Of a stretch of DNA of 64,000 nt, positions 61,111 through 64,000 are shown in pieces (within the stretch, counting starts at the first letter, position 1; every line of letters starts with the position of its first letter). The position numbers and the translations under genes were made by a program. This stretch comes from an uncultured Atopobiaceae bacterium. GTDB taxonomy: Bacteria > Actinomycetota > Coriobacteriia > Coriobacteriales > Atopobiaceae. Location: assembly GCA_947625405.1 (NCBI GenBank), contig CANQOF010000001.1:1-64000 (forward strand), given 5' to 3'. The notes beneath the pieces were generated by a model. The model was not told the DNA's origin, searched no databases, and saw only the letters and a list, made by a program, of their open reading frames with translations.

Positions 61111-62964
61111 CTACGGAAGCCAGCGGAAAGCCAACGCCGTGATGTCGTCTGATTGCGGGGCGCCATTCACGAAGTCGTGGACGTCGGCGAGCACCGCGTC
61201 CACGAGCTCCTTCGAGGGAGCCTCCCCCGCGACCTCCTCCTCGGTCTTGGCGAGCACCTCATGGAGGCGCGGGTCGCTATAGAGCTCGTCCTCGGGGTTC
61301 ATGGCCTCCGTCACGCCGTCGGTGTAGAGGAAGAGGCCACCGCCGGGCTCCAGCTGCAGCGTCTCGGTCTTGTACTGGACCATGTCCATGATGCCCAGCA
61401 CAAGGCCTTTGCGAGCCTTCAACCAAGTGCCGTTCGCGCCAAGCTGCCAGGCGGGATTGTGCCCCGCGTTCGCGTAGGAGAAGACGCCCGTCTCCACGTC
61501 GAGGATGCCGATGAAGGCCGTCACGAAGAGCATCGCGTCGTTATTCACGCACAGGGCCTCGTTCGCGCGGGTGAGCGCAAGGCCCACGTTCTCGGGATGG
61601 CTGTGCATCTGCTCGCGGAGGTCGGCGAGGGCGCGCATCATGAAGAGCGCGGCGGGCATTCCCTTGCCAGAAACGTCGGCCATGATCACGCCGAGGTGCG
61701 TCGGATCGATCATGAACGCGTCGTAGAAGTCGCCGCCCACGTCGCGCGCGGGCGTCATCGAGGCCGCCACCTGCACGGAAAGGCGACTGTCGATCTCCCG
61801 GAAGTCGTGCGGCACGGCGCCCTGTTGGATCTGCGACGCGATGTCGAGCTCGGCCTTCACGCGTTCGTTTTCCGACGTGACGGTCTTCAACTCATCGAGG
61901 TAGTTGACGATGGAGGAGCGCATGGTGTCGGTGTCCGCCACCAGCTCGGCCACTTCGCCCGAGGGCTCGAGCCCCTCGAGGGGAACCGGCGCCTCGGCCT
62001 CGAGCTTCGCCTCCTCGATGCGCGCGGGGTCCTCGTCCCCCTCAGCGGCGTTCTGGTAGTCGGAGAGCGCGTCGGGGAAGCGCCGCGTGACGCCCGCGAG
62101 GATCTCGATCGGGCGCGTGAAGCGACGCTCGAGGTACCAAAGCACCCCGCAGACGAAGATCCAGAGGAGGCACGCCGTCTCGCCCGCGTAGAGGAAGTTG
62201 GAGACGAGCATCACGGTGATGTCGAAATACGTGAGAGTGGAGAAGTCGGCGTTGGCAAGGTAGGGCGGGAACGAGAAGATCACCATGAACGTCATGAAGA
62301 GCGTGCAGACGAGAATGAGGCGCTGGGTGAGGTTCATGCGCGGCCTCTGCTCGAAGGGGGTGCGCACGAAGCTCGGCGCCCGTGGCACGATCGCGCTTCG
62401 GTCGAGCGCGAGGAGCGAAAGGATCCCGAGGATGCTCGCGAGGTCGAAGGTGATGAAGAAGCAGAACGTGAAGAGGTCCATGAAGCTCGAGCCCTGGGCC
62501 TCCTCGAAGAGGAAGATCGTGACCATCAAGCCCCAGATGAGCGAGATACAGGCCAAGAACGCAAGGACGACGACGAGCTCGACGGCCCTTTCGAGCCGCG
62601 GATAGGGATGGTCGCTCCTGCCGAAGATGGCGTACCAGCCCACGTAGGGCAGCGCGTTGAACACGAACTCCGTCCCGAGCGCGATCCAGAAGGCCACAGG
62701 GCCCAGGGGCTGCGCGAATATGAGGAGCAGCACCTCTGCCCCCATGCATCCCGCGACCGCCGGCCAGCCGAGGTAGAGGCAGATGATGGGCGAGATGTAT
62801 TGGATGGGCGAGCGCGGGAATGTCGGCGGATGCTCGGGGACGAGATAGAAGAGCCAGGTGATCGCCAAATAGAGCAGGAACGTGATGATGATGGTGAGGG
62901 CCACCCTCGCCGCGCGGGAACCTCCCTCGCCATGCTCCCCAAGCGCCGCGTCAACTTCGGCCAT
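61111..62964 (-). CDS. Membrane-anchored SpoIIE-type (PP2C) protein phosphatase
   Basis: 617 residues from MAEVDAALGE at 62964 (AGGAGG about 10 bases upstream, a long spacing). Residues 30-320 carry about eight transmembrane helices in a putative sensor module. A HAMP-like/coiled-coil linker follows (about 330-385). The phosphatase domain starts near 390: DIASQIQQGAVPHDF, ARDVGGDFYDAF, IMADVSGKGMPAALFMMRAL, FSYANAGHNPAWQL, LFLYTDGVTEAMN and QSDDITALAF, so all metal-binding Asp residues are kept. These enzymes usually dephosphorylate anti-anti-sigma factors. None is in the window. It lies between two peptide genes. Confidence 0.92.
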   Translation of the reverse strand: MAEVDAALGEHGEGGSRAARVALTIIITFLLYLAITWLFYLVPEHPPTFPRSPIQYISPIICLYLGWPAVAGCMGAEVLLLIFAQPLGPVAFWIALGTEFVFNALPYVGWYAIFGRSDHPYPRLERAVELVVVLAFLACISLIWGLMVTIFLFEEAQGSSFMDLFTFCFFITFDLASILGILSLLALDRSAIVPRAPSFVRTPFEQRPRMNLTQRLILVCTLFMTFMVIFSFPPYLANADFSTLTYFDITVMLVSNFLYAGETACLLWIFVCGVLWYLERRFTRPIEILAGVTRRFPDALSDYQNAAEGDEDPARIEEAKLEAEAPVPLEGLEPSGEVAELVADTDTMRSSIVNYLDELKTVTSENERVKAELDIASQIQQGAVPHDFREIDSRLSVQVAASMTPARDVGGDFYDAFMIDPTHLGVIMADVSGKGMPAALFMMRALADLREQMHSHPENVGLALTRANEALCVNNDAMLFVTAFIGILDVETGVFSYANAGHNPAWQLGANGTWLKARKGLVLGIMDMVQYKTETLQLEPGGGLFLYTDGVTEAMNPEDELYSDPRLHEVLAKTEEEVAGEAPSKELVDAVLADVHDFVNGAPQSDDITALAFRWLP

Positions 62965-63087
62965 GCTAGTGCCGCCTCCTCGATCGTGCATGCGTGCGTC
63001 CAAGGGTAGCCCCTTAGAACCCAACGAGGGAGGAACCCGAAGCCCGGGCTCCTCCCTGAAGTGTCGTGCTTGACGTCGAATGAACCG

Positions 63088-63243
63088 TTACTTGCGGAAC
63101 AGCGGCTTCGCAACGGCCTTGACCGCCATCGCCCTGGCGACGGCCTCGTTGGGGGTCAGATTGACGCCGCCGATGACGCTATCGAGCTGCGGATCGGTGA
63201 GCTTGATGCCGTCGTACTTACGGTCCTCTTGCTTCTTGTCCAT
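63088..63243 (-). CDS. 51-residue double-glycine peptide (candidate bacteriocin or signal)
   Basis: ATG at 63243, excellent GAGGAGGTG Shine-Dalgarno at 6 bases, stop TAA at 63088. The leader-like N-terminus ends LTDPQLDSVIGG, close to the ELSDEELxxVxGG ends of peptides cut by C39 peptidases. The remainder, VNLTPNEAVARAMAVKAVAK plus PLFRK (25 residues), is cationic, Cys-free and probably an amphipathic helix. It may be an unmodified class II-like bacteriocin, a signal, or a leader/helper peptide. It is downstream of the exporter and the 58-codon gene on the same strand. Confidence 0.8.
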   Translation of the reverse strand: MDKKQEDRKYDGIKLTDPQLDSVIGGVNLTPNEAVARAMAVKAVAKPLFRK

Positions 63244-63286
63244 GGAGGCACCTCCTCAAAAATCGACGCCGAACCCACTGCTGCGT

Positions 63287-63292
63287 ATATTA
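63287..63292 (-). promoter_or_regulatory. Possible -10 box for the 51-residue peptide gene
   Basis: Minus-strand TAATAT at 63287-63292, 44 bases before the ATG. No matching -35 hexamer is seen. Confidence 0.35.
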
Positions 63293-63410
63293 CCGTGCCC
63301 TGCTCGAGATAGCTCGTAGAACCTGGCGAAACCACCACTTCCACGCGCTCATGTTCGTTTATCGCCCATTCGTGCAACCGGAAGAAGGCATGCGGCCTTG
63401 TCCACACGGT

Positions 63411-63587
63411 TTATCCACCCGACCACGATACCCGCGTGTTCCAGTGATCTCGATCAGCTGAAGCTGCCATCCCGAATTGGCTGTTGCACATGGAGAGCTC
63501 GCACCACCGGCCCTGTCCTGAGCAGTGCCGCCTGCCGCCATCGATGACGGCGACCAGCTCCTCGTCGTCGACGAGGTCCTCGACCAC
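63411..63587 (-). CDS. Candidate 58-residue Cys-containing double-glycine peptide
   Basis: The GTG at 63587 is preceded by GAGGAGG at 5 bases; stop TAA at 63411. The N-terminus is MVEDLVDDEELVAVIDGG, short and acidic with a GG end like NHLP leaders. The putative core of 40 residues starts RRHCSGQGRWCELSMCNSQF and has three Cys (22, 29, 34), two later Trp, and ends WSGG. The reading frame lies in phase with the upstream exporter but after its stop, so it is not an extension. Codon composition in the leader is repetitive GAG/GAC/CTC/GTC, which can create mirror frames by chance. It is real only if expressed; moderate support. Confidence 0.5.
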   Translation of the reverse strand: MVEDLVDDEELVAVIDGGRRHCSGQGRWCELSMCNSQFGMAASADRDHWNTRVSWSGG

Positions 63588-63665
63588 GAGATCCTCCTCA
63601 ACGAGCTCGAGACTCTTCTCGCGGGCGACGGCGAGGACGCGGGATGGTCGCGGACGGTCGCTCCC

Positions 63666-64000
63666 CTACTCGTCCTCCAACTGCTGGCGCCGGACGAGGT
63701 CGTAGAACTTGCCCTTCTTGGCGATGAGTTCTTCGTAGGTGCCGTCTTCGGCGATGCCGCCGTTCTCGAGTAGCACGATGCGGTCGCACGTCTTGATCGT
63801 CGAGAGGCGGTGCGCGACCACGATGCGGGTGCAGTTGAGCGAGTCGAGCGAATCGGCGACGATGCGCTGGGTGATGTTGTCGAGCGCGCTCGTGGCCTCG
63901 TCGAAGATGAGGATCTTCGGCTTCGGCGCGATGGCGCGCGCGATCATCAGGCGCTGGCGTTGCCCGCCGGAGACGCCGCCCCCTCCCTGCGAGACCATCG
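63666..64000 (-). CDS. NHLM/NHLP-type peptide-exporting ABC transporter, C-terminal part
   Basis: The frame is open through the right edge, so only the last about 111 residues are present. Signature QGGGGVSGGQRQRLMIARAI, Walker B ILIFDEATSALD, H-loop VVAHRLSTI and GTYEELIAKKG are all standard for an ABC nucleotide-binding domain. The GGGG before the signature and LDNITQ after the D-loop are typical of the bacteriocin-exporting NHLM family. The membrane and possible C39 peptidase portions lie beyond the window. It is upstream of the two short peptide genes in the same direction and is the likely exporter for them. Confidence 0.88.
   Translation of the reverse strand, partial: MVSQGGGGVSGGQRQRLMIARAIAPKPKILIFDEATSALDNITQRIVADSLDSLNCTRIVVAHRLSTIKTCDRIVLLENGGIAEDGTYEELIAKKGKFYDLVRRQQLEDE

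Noticed and set aside
61153-63009. 618-codon frame on the plus strand
   Set aside because: Antisense to the SpoIIE-type phosphatase; composition dominated by Arg, His, Glu and Val.
63525-63773. Acidic 82-codon plus-strand frame facing the exporter end
   Set aside because: It mirrors the GAG/GAC/CTC/GTC-rich leader of the minus-strand candidate peptide and crosses the exporter gene. It has no Shine-Dalgarno.

Overview
The window is a strongly GC-rich, gene-dense bacterial chromosome segment. It uses many GTG starts, and ATGA/GTGA stop-start overlaps are common. Gene content fits a fermentative Actinomycetota of the class Coriobacteriia (Olsenella/Atopobiaceae-like): GH4 phospho-beta-glucosidase, PTS-type EIIB domains, fused L-serine dehydratase, mreBCD-PBP2-RodA, zinc-ribbon and TPR membrane proteins, and tRNAs with encoded CCA. 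The class assignment is inference from gene content only. Layout: 1-6.1 kb holds a truncated secreted protein, a lipoprotein, a ferredoxin-type aldo/keto reductase, a GH4 enzyme, a membrane J-domain protein and a TenA homologue. 6.1-12.2 kb holds proB-obg, divergent sdaA, rplU-rpmA with a clear sigma70-type promoter, and a YcjF/DUF697-like protein. 12.2-12.87 kb is a non-coding block of three distinct repeat structures. 12.87-21.4 kb, read leftwards, is a morphogenesis run: zinc-ribbon protein, TPR protein, mreB, mreC, mreD, PBP2, rodA. 21.5-26.8 kb holds acnA, a P-type ATPase and tRNA-Arg. 26.9-36.3 kb is a nearly complete shikimate/phenylalanine/tyrosine operon: DAHP synthase, tyrA, aroB, aroA, aroC, pheA and an aroE-aroK fusion. 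It is followed by an AroQ fused to a PTS EIIB domain. 36.2-41.0 kb is a three-gene operon: dGTPase-like HD protein, permuted ATP-grasp ligase, SGNH-GNAT fusion. 41.2-44.1 kb is GH13 plus a protein joining an EIIB-like domain to a ROK domain. 44.1-51.2 kb has two paralogous cation diffusion facilitators around a zinc alcohol dehydrogenase, then sbcC-sbcD. 51.7-54.3 kb encodes an 873-residue iron alcohol dehydrogenase-aldehyde dehydrogenase fusion with its domains in the reverse order of AdhE. 54.5-60.1 kb is mostly housekeeping: asnS, tRNA-Cys, tRNA-Gly, tRNA-Val, a tyrosine-phosphatase-like protein and an esterase. From tRNA-Val to the right edge (60.4-64 kb, leftward strand) lies what I read as the end of a ribosomal-peptide export locus. 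It contains the C-terminus of an NHLM/NHLP-type ABC exporter and two very short double-glycine peptide genes (58 and 51 codons, one of them tentative). It also contains a membrane-anchored SpoIIE-type phosphatase and a 123-residue Nif11-type leader peptide with a Cys-rich core. No modification enzyme is visible in the window, so the locus probably continues beyond base 64000. Together with two EIIB domains fused to non-transport enzymes and the reversed ADH-ALDH fusion, this locus is the most novel content.
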